From positions 30,526 through 94,525 of the forward strand of contig JBBQJT010000005.1 in the NCBI GenBank assembly GCA_038326165.1: a stretch of 64,000 nt of DNA, in the 5' to 3' direction. This document shows positions 26,201 through 35,200 of the stretch, one piece after another. The notes beneath the pieces are model-generated. The model did not search any database. It was not told where the DNA came from and saw only the letters and a list, made by a program, of their open reading frames with translations. Position 1 is the first letter of the stretch; every line of letters starts with the position of its first letter. The translations under genes and the position numbers were made by a program. Source of the DNA: JAEUUM01 sp038326165 (GTDB taxonomy: Bacteria > Bacteroidota > Bacteroidia > Chitinophagales > Saprospiraceae).

Positions 26201-26755
26201 AGCTGCTAATTCTGTACGTTTATCAATTCTGCCGTTTATACGTAAATTGAAGTTGGAGTTGAAGCTAAGATCTTGGTTGTTGCCCGTCAAAATACTTCTG
26301 CTCAATGCACCACGATAGTCCAACCCACCGAAATCAGTAGTTGTACCCTTAATTTCGTCAGGGCTGTATTGATAAGCTAAAAAAGGTTTTGATTTTTGTA
26401 TTGACAACAAGGAAGAATCAAGTGCGATTATTGGTTGAAATAGAGTAATTGAAAGTACCCTGAAGCTTGCTATAAAAGCAGTGTCGCTCGAATAAACTGG
26501 ACTTTCAATAGTTAGCTTGTTATTTGTACAATTCCACTGCGAAGGATTTAGCAAATTGCCAGAAGGAATAGATTTTATGATCACAGTAGCGGGGAGAATA
26601 GCTTTGTCTGAGGTAGTTGAATAATTATTAGATCGATTCAGTTCCACTGATCTGAGGTTTGATATTCCACTTTGGGCAAACAACTTGGCTTGAAATGCCG
26701 AATAACACAACATTCCAAAAACAAACAGGAATTTGGGCATTGATGCCCTTTGCAT
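23279..26755 (-). CDS. Predicted large outer-membrane beta-barrel protein
   Basis: 1158 residues. The signal peptide ends near FQAKLFAQ; an ATG five codons downstream (26740) gives a neater signal and is an alternative start. The region near 180-350 has LAGDYEIQAPDGYFMKYWKK and IDGMLLQRGLQDDYVVDYNR followed by GDVSFTP, a pattern I associate with large barrel proteins of Bacteroidota, perhaps a periplasmic or plug module. The second half consists of alternating polar/aromatic strands (for example NFKFLNPYRNAEFARDY) and the protein ends in a C-terminal Phe (RMQARAEF), typical of barrels. No T9SS tail. Preceded by a second barrel gene two bases upstream. No specific function can be assigned. Confidence 0.7.
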   Translation of the reverse strand: MQRASMPKFLFVFGMLCYSAFQAKLFAQSGISNLRSVELNRSNNYSTTSDKAILPATVIIKSIPSGNLLNPSQWNCTNNKLTIESPVYSSDTAFIASFRVLSITLFQPIIALDSSLLSIQKSKPFLAYQYSPDEIKGTTTDFGGLDYRGALSRSILTGNNQDLSFNSNFNLRINGRIDKRTELAAVITDNNIPIQPDGATRTIQEFDKVYIQLTRDKSSLLAGDYEIQAPDGYFMKYWKKLRGATFSNSFRNKSVLANTKGSIAISRGKFARMVIQGTEGNQGPYKLIGSDGENFIIVLAGTEKVWIDGMLLQRGLQDDYVVDYNRGDVSFTPKRLITKDSRIIIEFEYAVQNFVRSLLTTHQQIEYKKLKLSWNVYSERDSKSSSASQQLTPEERKVLIDAGDNLESALVGSIDTTSNDPIRYRLIDTLGFQSVLVYTAGPANKLFRASFSFVGNNNGNYILDASAGVNGRIFKFIAPSADGKKNGNYDPVRKLIAPTSQQLATIQISTPIGRNTSIRTEFAGSHWDKNRFSDRDGQDDYGFANLVQINRQDTLHNNSKKPILLQTSLQNEFLRKNFKFLNPYRNAEFARDYNYKQGQSQENILTASIKVGQEKWWSMQYRVNDFRQELVMKAIKQDVDLMLSPIKRFNATANTSVLGSTGTIEKTNFIRSKGEANYLSGKNENKTIKVYYELEDNQRKSNTTDTLLMSSYHWWLYGSSFSYKFKEKFTSSINAQQRIDKISSNREIKPHTIGSQITLDNNFTPNIRSNFQSSISWRKLQIQLPTQGLREGTIYLGRIQHNWVSKKGNMTNTVSYEIGSGQEQRFDFFYQEVNSGEGQFQYNDYNADRIKQLDEFEPAVTPDQANYVRIILLSNEFIRTDNITLNESAQLAFPNDWRSKKGVKKLIAPFSLGLTGQVNRKLKFADNLQKLVPFSEYDELTQLVNENLGYNAVLYHNRAKATSETQLGTRGTRNIQTLTSGIEGRTQDEYFVSMRNRPVPAIQWELKLSRTVNKSTAQLLESRRFNIESDNIEPGLVWNANRNTRLALKSKYANSRNTIGSESLELKQFSIESRKNTSQKSSLEATIGYSNISFNGNISSPVGFAMTQGLRPGNNWLWNINLDYRLTKKIYLNGGYDGRKLGDSRIIHIVRMQARAEF

Positions 26756-26757
26756 GA

Positions 26758-27420
26758 TCAGAATTTGTAAGTGAATCCAATTCTTAGTTCAAATGGAGAA
26801 CGTGGATCGTCTTTTGTAATGTTGAAGTTATAAAGAGCCAAAATTTCATATCCGATCCCGCCCATTCCATTGTTGTACCCCAATCCAGCATAAGAGCCCA
26901 ACTGACTGCTTCTCTCTGTAATGATTTTATTATTGTTATTTGCATCCGTAGCTAAAAAACCATTTCCAGTCACGAAGGCCTGTTCTTGAGACAATGAAGT
27001 AAGTTCAAGATGTACAAACATTACTCGAAGGAACTTTACTCTGCTAAATATCCCAACCGAGTAATCATTCAGGTTAACACTTTTTCTTCCGCTGAGTTGT
27101 CCATTGGTATTTTGAGTTTCTCCTTTGAGGTTCGTATAGTTGAACCCAATTCTGGGCCCTACGCTTAAGAAAGGTAGTATTTTGTAGCCAACCATAGGAG
27201 TTAAGCCAAAAGAAAATTGACTAACACCTTGTGTTCCGCTAAATCCCAAATTCAAGTTTCCACCGTACCACAGCTGATTAACAAACCCGCCAGTTTCATT
27301 AAAATATTTGTCAACTTCTTTGTCCTTTTTGTTGTTACGTCTATTCTGAGCTTCTAAGCTTCCGACAGTTAAAAAGAAGAAACCAATTAAAAATAAGTAT
27401 TTGTAATTTGACATTGCCAT
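26758..27420 (-). CDS. Small outer-membrane beta-barrel protein
   Basis: 220 residues. Signal peptide MAMSNYKYLFLIGFFFLTVGSLEAQ (an ATG at the third codon is an alternative start); a short basic linker NRRNNKKDKEVDKYFNE; then eight or so beta-strands (LWYGGNLNLGFSG, SVGPRIGFNYTNLKG, LGSYAGLGYNNGMG) ending in the aromatic barrel terminus LRIGFTYKF. The family is an OMP_b-brl-like barrel of unknown function, too short for PorP/SprF (about 300 residues). It is the first gene of a two-gene unit with the 1158-residue barrel protein. Confidence 0.75.
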   Translation of the reverse strand: MAMSNYKYLFLIGFFFLTVGSLEAQNRRNNKKDKEVDKYFNETGGFVNQLWYGGNLNLGFSGTQGVSQFSFGLTPMVGYKILPFLSVGPRIGFNYTNLKGETQNTNGQLSGRKSVNLNDYSVGIFSRVKFLRVMFVHLELTSLSQEQAFVTGNGFLATDANNNNKIITERSSQLGSYAGLGYNNGMGGIGYEILALYNFNITKDDPRSPFELRIGFTYKF

Positions 27421-27454
27421 TGATTTTTAAAAAAATTAAAACGAAATTGTGGTA

Positions 27455-27462
27455 CAAAATTA
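27455..27462 (-). promoter_or_regulatory. Promoter -7 element for the barrel-gene pair
   Basis: Minus-strand TAATTTTG, a perfect -7 element, 34 bases before the ATG at 27420. A TTTC lies about 21 bases further upstream in the -33 position. Confidence 0.6.
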
Positions 27463-27645
27463 CATAATGCTTTGATTTTTTTTGAAAGATATTGAATTTT
27501 TGCGTCTCAACATATAATAATTAGCCATCTTTGACAACGTATATATGCTGTATGGGATCCTATCAAGTGAGTTTCATTGTGAGAAATAGATTGCTTGACG
27601 AATAAAATTATTTTCAGGATAAGTAAACAAAAGCGCAAAATATCG

Positions 27646-27653
27646 TATCTTTG
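27646..27653 (+). promoter_or_regulatory. Promoter -7 element for the PKD metalloprotease
   Basis: TATCTTTG, a perfect TAnnTTTG, 59 bases before the ATG at 27713, implying a leader of about 50 bases. No clear -33 box. Confidence 0.6.
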
Positions 27654-27712
27654 TATGTAGCTTATTAAGATATTAAATAATCACATATATCACACACTAA
27701 CAAACTAATCGT

Positions 27713-30700
27713 ATGATCAGATTTTCGACGTTATTCTGTCTCCTTTTGGTCAGTTTAACAACCTACGGTCAAGGCAAAGTTTTTGTAGCTAAGTCCGTTA
27801 ACATTGGAGAAAGTTCAATACTTTCTAAAACATTTAAATCATACCAGGTGTATGATATCAATTCTTCCGAAATTCATAAGTACTTTACGAGCTCATCTGT
27901 GAGTCCTGATGTCGGTTTTATTTTTGGCAATGACCATTCTTGGTCACTCGAAATTTCCGAGAACAACATCATGAAGCCAGGCATGATGGCTAAGGTTCAT
28001 ACTGAGAATGGAATAGAACTCCAACCTGTAAGTAAGATCAAGCATTATATTGGTTACAGATCTGGAACAAATGATAAAGCTGCCTTTTCGGTGAATGAAG
28101 GATTTTTCTTGGCTGAAATTAATACGCCGACTGAATCCTATTTTATTGAGCCACTTTGGCATACTGTGCCTGATGCTCCTAGGAATTACGTGTTGATGTA
28201 CAAAAAGAATGATCACATCTCAAGCAAAGAATTTAAGTGCGGATTGGATGATTTGCAAAAACAAAATAACTTTTTCAACAATCAGCAAATTGGTCATGAT
28301 CATGATCACGACGGTTTAGAAGAAGCTGTTCTAGCGCCAACAGCCTGTAAGGAAGTTCAAATTGGCTTGGCAAGTGATAAATCAATGTGTACTAAATATG
28401 GCAGTATTGCAAACGTACAAGATCACATTAGCTCAATTATTAACTTGGTTCAGGTTAATTACATAGGCCAGTTCAATGACGACTTGCAGTATGTGATTTC
28501 AGATTGGGTAAACATATCTTGTAGCGGTACTGATCCTTGGACAAACTCCACAAATGCAAGCACATTTTTAAGTAGTTTTACAGCATGGGGCCCTGGCGGA
28601 TTTGGAACTCATGATATAGGAGAATGCTGGACGAATAGAGATTTTGATGGTGGAACTGTAGGAATCGCATGGGTTGGAACAGTTTGTACTAGTAACAGGT
28701 ACAATTGTATCCAAGACTGGACAAATAATGATAACTTGTTGCGCGTTACGGTTGCCCACGAGTTTGGACACAACTGGAATTATGGGCATGACGCTGCGAG
28801 TAATTTTATTATGTCGCCAACTGTTAACAATACTTCTACATGGTCAGCAGCATCTAAAACCGCAATAAATGCATTTATTCCAACCAGGAATTGTCTGTCT
28901 GCCTGCATCGGTGGAACCCCTCCTCAAGCTGAATTTACTTCCAACAAAACAGAGGGTTGTAAGCCATTGACAGTTAATTTTACTGATCAATCCACAAATA
29001 CGCCTACTTCTTGGCTCTGGACTTTCCCTGGCGGTACTCCCGCTACTAGTATTGCTAAAAATCCTACTGTGGTTTACAACTCCGCAGGAGTATATAATGT
29101 TACCCTAAAAGCAACGAATTCTGCTGGAAGTGACACAGAAACTAAGGTCAACTATATTACTGTATTTGATAAACCAACTGCCAATTTTACTTTTGTTAAG
29201 AATTTGGGAATTGTTGACTTTACAAACACTTCTAGTGGAGGAACAAGCTTTTTTTGGGAATTTGGTGATGGAGAAAATAGCAATGATGAAAACCCGCAGC
29301 ATGAATACTTTGCGCCTGGTACTTACAATGTAAAATTGACTGTTGGCAATTTGTGTGGAACTTCAACAATTACTAAATCAGTATTAATAGTTTTTGTTCC
29401 GTTGGCCGACTTCAGTTCAAATGTTGTAACTGGATGCGCTCCATTGACAGTTAGTTTTTCAGATGAGTCTGAATTTTTTCCTACTTCGTGGAAATGGTCG
29501 TTCCCTGGAGCGAATCCAAATAGTTCTACTTTGGCAAACCCAGTGGTTACATACAATGTAGCTGGACAATATGATGTTACTCTTACGGCAACAAATAGTG
29601 CTGGCAGCAATACCATTACTATTGAAAAATATATTACTGTAAAAGCTAAGCCTATTGCTGGATTTGCTGTGGTAATAAATGGTTACACTGCTACATTCAC
29701 CAATACAACAGGAGGAATTGATAATACTTGGAAGTGGTTCTTTGGTGACGGTGATAGTAGTATTGTAAAATCACCAGTTCACACTTACAAAAATCCAGGT
29801 ACTTACACGGTTACCTTGACTGCTGAAAATGATTGCGGTAAAAGTTCCTTCACAAGTGTAATAACTATCGCCGCTATACCTAAAGCCAATTTCACGTCGA
29901 ATAAAACAACTGGTTGTACTCCATTAAATGTAAACTATACGGATATATCGACAAATGCACCTAATGCATGGAGTTGGAGTTTTCCAGGAGGAATACCGGC
30001 AGTTTCAAATGCTCAGAATCCAATTGTTAATTACAATACTGGAGGAGTTTATGACGTAACTCTGATTGCAACCAACGCACTTGGAAGTGACACGATAAAG
30101 GTATCTAATTATATCAATGCACTTTCAGTTCCAGTAGCAGGCTTTAATGCCTCGGTCAATGGAAATGTCGTGAATTTTACAAATACCTCTACATTTGGAG
30201 GTACTTATCTTTGGGATTTTGGTGATGGAAATAGCTCAACTAATGCCAATCCTGTTCACACCTATACCGCTGAAGGAACATATACAGTTACTTTAACGGC
30301 TACAAATATCTGTGGAGCAAACACAGTGACCAAAACTGTTGTAGTTGTATTTCCTCCTACCGCAGCTTTTTCAGCAGACCAAACAAATGGTTGCGCCTCG
30401 TTGGTTGTTAATTTTACAAATAATTCATCAGCCAGTGCGACTTTCTTCAATTGGACTTTTGATGGTGGTACACCTTCAACTTCCACAATAAAGAATCCTA
30501 CTGTAACATACGTCACGCCTGGCACTTATGCAGTTACCTTGGTTGCAGGCAATAGTGGAGGAAATGATACTGTAACCATTACCAGCTACATAATTGTTGC
30601 TGGTCCTCCTGTTCCATCATATTTTTACGTCAACAGCAATGGCTTCACTAATTTTAACAATACTACCATTAATGGTGCTTCATACAGTTGGGATTTTGGA

Positions 30701-32059
30701 GATGGACAAAACTCTACCTTAAAGAACCCGAGTCATAAATATGCTGCAGAAGGTTCCTATACAGTTGTTATGATAGCAACAAATGATTGTGGTTCAGTTA
30801 CTATTACAACGATAGTCAATGTGGTTTTGCCACCTAATGCACAATTCAATAGTGACAATAAAACCGGTTGTAACAACCAAACAATCACCTTCGAAGATTT
30901 GTCTTCACCTAACACAATTTCATGGGCATGGGAGTTCACAGGAGGTACTCCTTCAAGTTCTACAGAAAAGAATCCAACTATTTCTTACGGTAGTGTTGGG
31001 TCTTACGATGTGACTTTGATTGCAACCAACTCTGCTGGAAGTGATACAATAGTAAAATCAGGATATGTGTTGATCAGCAATGCAGCTCCTATTGCATCTT
31101 TCAATTACAACAATGTAGGTTTGTCCTTTGATTTTAGTAACACATCAGCTGACGCTTATTCATACAATTGGAATTTTGGTGATGGTGGCTTAAGCAATGA
31201 TGAGAATCCAAATCATGATTACACTGCATCTGGTGATTTCACGGTTACATTAATAGTAGTGAATGGTTGTGGATCCGATACAATTACACAACAAGTTACT
31301 GTAGTTGGAACTCCTCCAATTGGTGATTTCGGCAGTAATGTTACATCAGGATGTCTTCCTTTGGTGGTAACATATCAAGATGGCACTGTGGGTGGTGCAA
31401 CTTCATGGGCATGGACTTTCCCTGGGGGAGAGCCGGCTACATCAACTGAAGAAAATCCAACAGTTACTTATAATGCAGGTGGTATTTATGATGTAGAGCT
31501 GATTGTTTCTAATAGTTATGGAAGTGATACCATCAAACAAATAAATTACATTGCAGTAGGAAGTGCACCAATTGCAACGTACACCTATACAAAAAATGGT
31601 TCTGTTGTCAATTTCCAAAATCAAACTATAGGCGCTACTAACTACCTGTGGAATTTTGGTGATGGTATTACGAGCACAGAAGAAAATCCAATTCATGCCT
31701 ATGCTGGTTTGGGCCAATATACAGTAACCCTTACTGCAACAAATGAATGTGGAAGTTTCACATTGACTCAAACAATCACAATTACTGTAGGAACCAATGA
31801 AATTGAGGCCTTTGAATCAGTAATCGTGACACCAAATCCATCCAACGGTCAATTCAGACTTAATATCAATTCAAGCGAGAATCTTGGAGTTGAGATGAAG
31901 GTGGTTGACATGTTAGGTAGATTGGTTTGGTCTAAGCCTTTGGAAGTAAGCAAAGGTTTCTTTACTCAAGAAATTAGTATTGACAAGCCATCAGGACAAT
32001 ATCTATTGATTCTTACCAGCAACAATAAGTTAAGTATTCAAAAGTTGATTGTTCAATAG
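27713..32059 (+). CDS. Secreted zinc metalloprotease with twelve PKD domains and T9SS type A tail
   Basis: 1448 residues. A signal peptide (MIRFSTLFCLLLVSLTTYGQ), a propeptide to about 200 with a His/Asp run (GHDHDHDGLEEA), and a catalytic domain with HEFGHNWNYGHD near residue 348, then a Met-turn IMSP, fit the metzincin pattern with Asn in place of Gly in HExxHxxGxxH. From residue 406 twelve PKD domains follow in strict alternation: one form with WxFPGGxP and GCxPL, the other with WxFGDG and NxCG. The chain ends in a type A sorting domain (VIVTPNPSNGQFRLN). PKD domains probably space the catalytic head from the surface or bind polymers. Followed by a hairpin terminator. Confidence 0.9.
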   Translation: MIRFSTLFCLLLVSLTTYGQGKVFVAKSVNIGESSILSKTFKSYQVYDINSSEIHKYFTSSSVSPDVGFIFGNDHSWSLEISENNIMKPGMMAKVHTENGIELQPVSKIKHYIGYRSGTNDKAAFSVNEGFFLAEINTPTESYFIEPLWHTVPDAPRNYVLMYKKNDHISSKEFKCGLDDLQKQNNFFNNQQIGHDHDHDGLEEAVLAPTACKEVQIGLASDKSMCTKYGSIANVQDHISSIINLVQVNYIGQFNDDLQYVISDWVNISCSGTDPWTNSTNASTFLSSFTAWGPGGFGTHDIGECWTNRDFDGGTVGIAWVGTVCTSNRYNCIQDWTNNDNLLRVTVAHEFGHNWNYGHDAASNFIMSPTVNNTSTWSAASKTAINAFIPTRNCLSACIGGTPPQAEFTSNKTEGCKPLTVNFTDQSTNTPTSWLWTFPGGTPATSIAKNPTVVYNSAGVYNVTLKATNSAGSDTETKVNYITVFDKPTANFTFVKNLGIVDFTNTSSGGTSFFWEFGDGENSNDENPQHEYFAPGTYNVKLTVGNLCGTSTITKSVLIVFVPLADFSSNVVTGCAPLTVSFSDESEFFPTSWKWSFPGANPNSSTLANPVVTYNVAGQYDVTLTATNSAGSNTITIEKYITVKAKPIAGFAVVINGYTATFTNTTGGIDNTWKWFFGDGDSSIVKSPVHTYKNPGTYTVTLTAENDCGKSSFTSVITIAAIPKANFTSNKTTGCTPLNVNYTDISTNAPNAWSWSFPGGIPAVSNAQNPIVNYNTGGVYDVTLIATNALGSDTIKVSNYINALSVPVAGFNASVNGNVVNFTNTSTFGGTYLWDFGDGNSSTNANPVHTYTAEGTYTVTLTATNICGANTVTKTVVVVFPPTAAFSADQTNGCASLVVNFTNNSSASATFFNWTFDGGTPSTSTIKNPTVTYVTPGTYAVTLVAGNSGGNDTVTITSYIIVAGPPVPSYFYVNSNGFTNFNNTTINGASYSWDFGDGQNSTLKNPSHKYAAEGSYTVVMIATNDCGSVTITTIVNVVLPPNAQFNSDNKTGCNNQTITFEDLSSPNTISWAWEFTGGTPSSSTEKNPTISYGSVGSYDVTLIATNSAGSDTIVKSGYVLISNAAPIASFNYNNVGLSFDFSNTSADAYSYNWNFGDGGLSNDENPNHDYTASGDFTVTLIVVNGCGSDTITQQVTVVGTPPIGDFGSNVTSGCLPLVVTYQDGTVGGATSWAWTFPGGEPATSTEENPTVTYNAGGIYDVELIVSNSYGSDTIKQINYIAVGSAPIATYTYTKNGSVVNFQNQTIGATNYLWNFGDGITSTEENPIHAYAGLGQYTVTLTATNECGSFTLTQTITITVGTNEIEAFESVIVTPNPSNGQFRLNINSSENLGVEMKVVDMLGRLVWSKPLEVSKGFFTQEISIDKPSGQYLLILTSNNKLSIQKLIVQ
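28928..31790 (+). repeat. Six coding super-repeats (PKD pairs) inside the metalloprotease gene
   Basis: Six units of about 477 bases (159 residues), each made of a type-A PKD (FPGG, GC-PL start) and a type-B PKD (FGDG, NxCG end). Units differ by many substitutions, so the duplications are old or diversified, not recent copies. Confidence 0.85.
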
Positions 32060-32080
32060 ACTTTGATAAGTTATAAATTT

Positions 32081-32113
32081 ACCGGGTTATACAGCGTTTG
32101 TGTATAATCCGGT
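32081..32113 (+). terminator. Hairpin terminator after the PKD metalloprotease
   Basis: 13-bp stem ACCGGGTTATACA / TGTATAATCCGGT with one G-T pair and a 7-base loop, 21 bases past the stop. Only a weak T-run (ATCTTTA) follows. Confidence 0.7.
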
Positions 32114-32201
32114 ATCTTTATGTTAGGAACATTCGTTTGTAATGAGTGAACCCTTAGATAAAAGTTTTTTTGCTTCCTAAAAACCACAATCCCAGCTGAG
32201 C

Positions 32202-35200
32202 ATGATTAGGCAAGCTGTATTATTATTAACTTTTCTATGCAGCATTCAATTGAATGCTCAAAATTGCTCTTGCGTCAATTGTCCTCAATTGGTTCCTAAA
32301 GGTGGTTCAGGTTGCACAGTCAGGGAGTTTCTCTATTTTGTAAATGGTGCAAGTGCTAATGAGTTAAGCGATCCTGGCCAAGGAGTTTGTGGTGTTACTT
32401 TAGATTTTAAGGCAGATTATATATTTCAGATTGAAATGTTGCTTATTTCGCCTGCTGGAGATACAGTATGGCTGTTGGGTCCTGATGTAGGGACTGGATT
32501 TAGTAGCACAGGTTTAAGCAATTGGAATGTTTCATTCCTTCCCACTGCCATAGTTCCATTTCCTGATCCTGGATTTAGTGACCAATTTACCAACTATGAT
32601 CCGTGGCAAATTGGTGCAAACTACACTGGAAGTTACCATCCCTATCAAGGGAATTTGGAGGATTTTGATAATGGACCAGTTAATGGGCCTTGGAAACTTG
32701 TTGTAAAGAATTGCTCTGAGTTGAATAAAGCTGAAGTTATCGATTTTAGTATTATTTTCTGTGATGAGACTGACCTTGAATGTGGTTGTTTGGCATATGC
32801 TGGATACTTTGCAGGATTTAATCTGATCAAGTCATGTGTAGGTTCATCCGTATTGGATTTGGATATCAAGCCTAATTTTGCTGGGTATGAACCTGATTCA
32901 CTATTGTTTAATTATACCTTTGCCATAGCCGCAGGTAACAATGATATTCTGGAGTTTACAAGCAATCCGAATCTCCAATCATACGGAGCTGGGACCTACA
33001 AAGTGTGTGGATTGTCCTATTTGGCAGCTGATTCATTGTCAATCCCATGGTCACAGCTCGATTTGAAACTGGATTCATTGTACTCTGAAATTAATTCAAC
33101 TGATCCCCTTTATTGCGCAGATTTGGCTTACAATTGTTTATTTGTCGACATTGAAGTTCAAGGACCTCCTACGTCAGTTACCTTGCCTTTGTGTGAGGGT
33201 AGTTGCATAAACATAGCTGGAACAAATTATTGTAATCCAGGAACTTATGGCTTGAAATATCTGGGTTCTAACGGTTGTGATAGCCTAGTTAATATGACAT
33301 TGGTCCTTCAAATAAACGTGAGTTTTACAAGGAATGACACCATTTGTTTTGGAGAATTTGCAATTCTGGGCAATGATTTTTATAACAAAACCGGTGCTTA
33401 TATTTCAACATTTAAAAGTTATGCTGGGTGCGATAGTACAGTCACTTTGAATTTAGTGGTCATCGACCCCAATGTTACAATAAATCCAATTGATGATATT
33501 GATTGTTTTCATGAAACGGTTCTCATTCAATCATCAGTAAAATCAAATTTTGATTTTAATTACCAGTGGACGGCTTCGAATGGAGGTTTAATAAATGGCG
33601 TTTCTGATTCCGAAGATTATTTGGCAGATCAAGCTGGATCTTATACTGTCCTTGTGAGCTTTAAGCAAATTAATGGAAAAGTTTGTTCATCAACTGCTAC
33701 AATAGATCTTATAAATAACCTGGTGCTTCCAGAGTTATCGAGCGTACCCGATCAGTTTATTTGCGAAGGAGATGAGCTCAATTTATTGGGAATAGGGATT
33801 TATGATTTGAAGAATTTGGGTGGTATATTAACATTTCATTCTGGCCTTCCTGCTACCATTTTAAACCAGGTCAGCTCAGTTTACCAAAAGCCAAATGGCA
33901 ATACTGCTTTTTACGCTTATTATGTTGCTGGGGGCTGTGATACATACATTACAATACCAGTTTTTGTAAATAAAGAGCCTCGTGCTGAAATAATTCCCGT
34001 AATCAAATTGTGTAACAAATTGGGTTCGAATCCAAGTCCTTTAATTGATTTATCAAGTTTGATTATTTCGGGAGATGCCAGTGGTTATTGGGAAGATACC
34101 AACAGCAGTGGTGCTTCTGGATCCTTGCCTGTTCTTGATTTCAATGGTGTGAATCCCGGCACCTATGTTTTTAGGTATTTTACTCAGTCAGCAGTACCGC
34201 CTTGTCAAGACACTATTTATTCCATAGATATTATTGTAGAAGATTGTTCATGCCCCAGTATTGCGGTTTCTTCACCACCAGATTTGTGTCAGAGTGTTGT
34301 CGATTTTAACTTGACTCCTTTAATAATTACGACCCAAACTGGTTCATGGAGCACAGGGATTGTCCCTTCTGGTTCATCGATTGCATTATTGGGTAATAGC
34401 CTACAATTAAATAATACCATCTCAGGAAATTACGCATTGATATTTACGCTTTCAAATGTTCCACCACCCGGCTGTCCCCAAGATGTGACGGTGAACTTTA
34501 AAGTAGTGTCTCCTGTATCCTTGTCTTTATTGGATACAATTTCAGTTTGTAATTCAGTGGACATGGGCAACTCAACTATACTCAATCTGAATATTGCCAT
34601 AGCTGTTGGAGCTACCAATGGATTTTGGAAGGATATTACAATTGCAGGAACAACGGGAAATTTACCTAGTTTGAATTTTGCCAACGTGCCACCAGGTGCT
34701 TACCCATTTCAATATATTACCAATAGTGGAAATACGGTCTGCGGTGAAAAAATCGATACTGTGATTGTTGAAGTTTTGAACTGTGAATGTCCCAACCCAC
34801 AACTGTTGGCAGGTTTGATTTGCAATACAGAGATTGAGTTTGACCTGTCTGCTTTAGTCCAAAATCCGCTAAATGGAACATGGTCACTTTTGAGTGCACC
34901 ACCAGGCCCGAACCCTGGACTTATAACCTTAGATAAATTTCAAGTAAAAGACAAGAATTCTGGCACTTATGTGTTGAATTTTCAATTGGCTAACCCGTTG
35001 AACAATTGCCCAAATAATTTCTCCACCAATTTTGATGTGATATCTGGTCCTTCAACATTACTAGATACCTTAACAAAAGTGTGTAACAGTTCTTCAAATG
35101 GTAGTGCAATTCTCGATTTTAATGCATTAATCAAATCAGGTGATAAACTTGGGACTTGGACAAATATTCAAGGCGTTCCAACCAGTGGATTGTTGCCTGT

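Noticed and set aside
28928..31790. CRISPR-like periodicity
   Set aside because: The period is explained by coding PKD pairs; there are no identical short direct repeats with unique spacers anywhere in the window.
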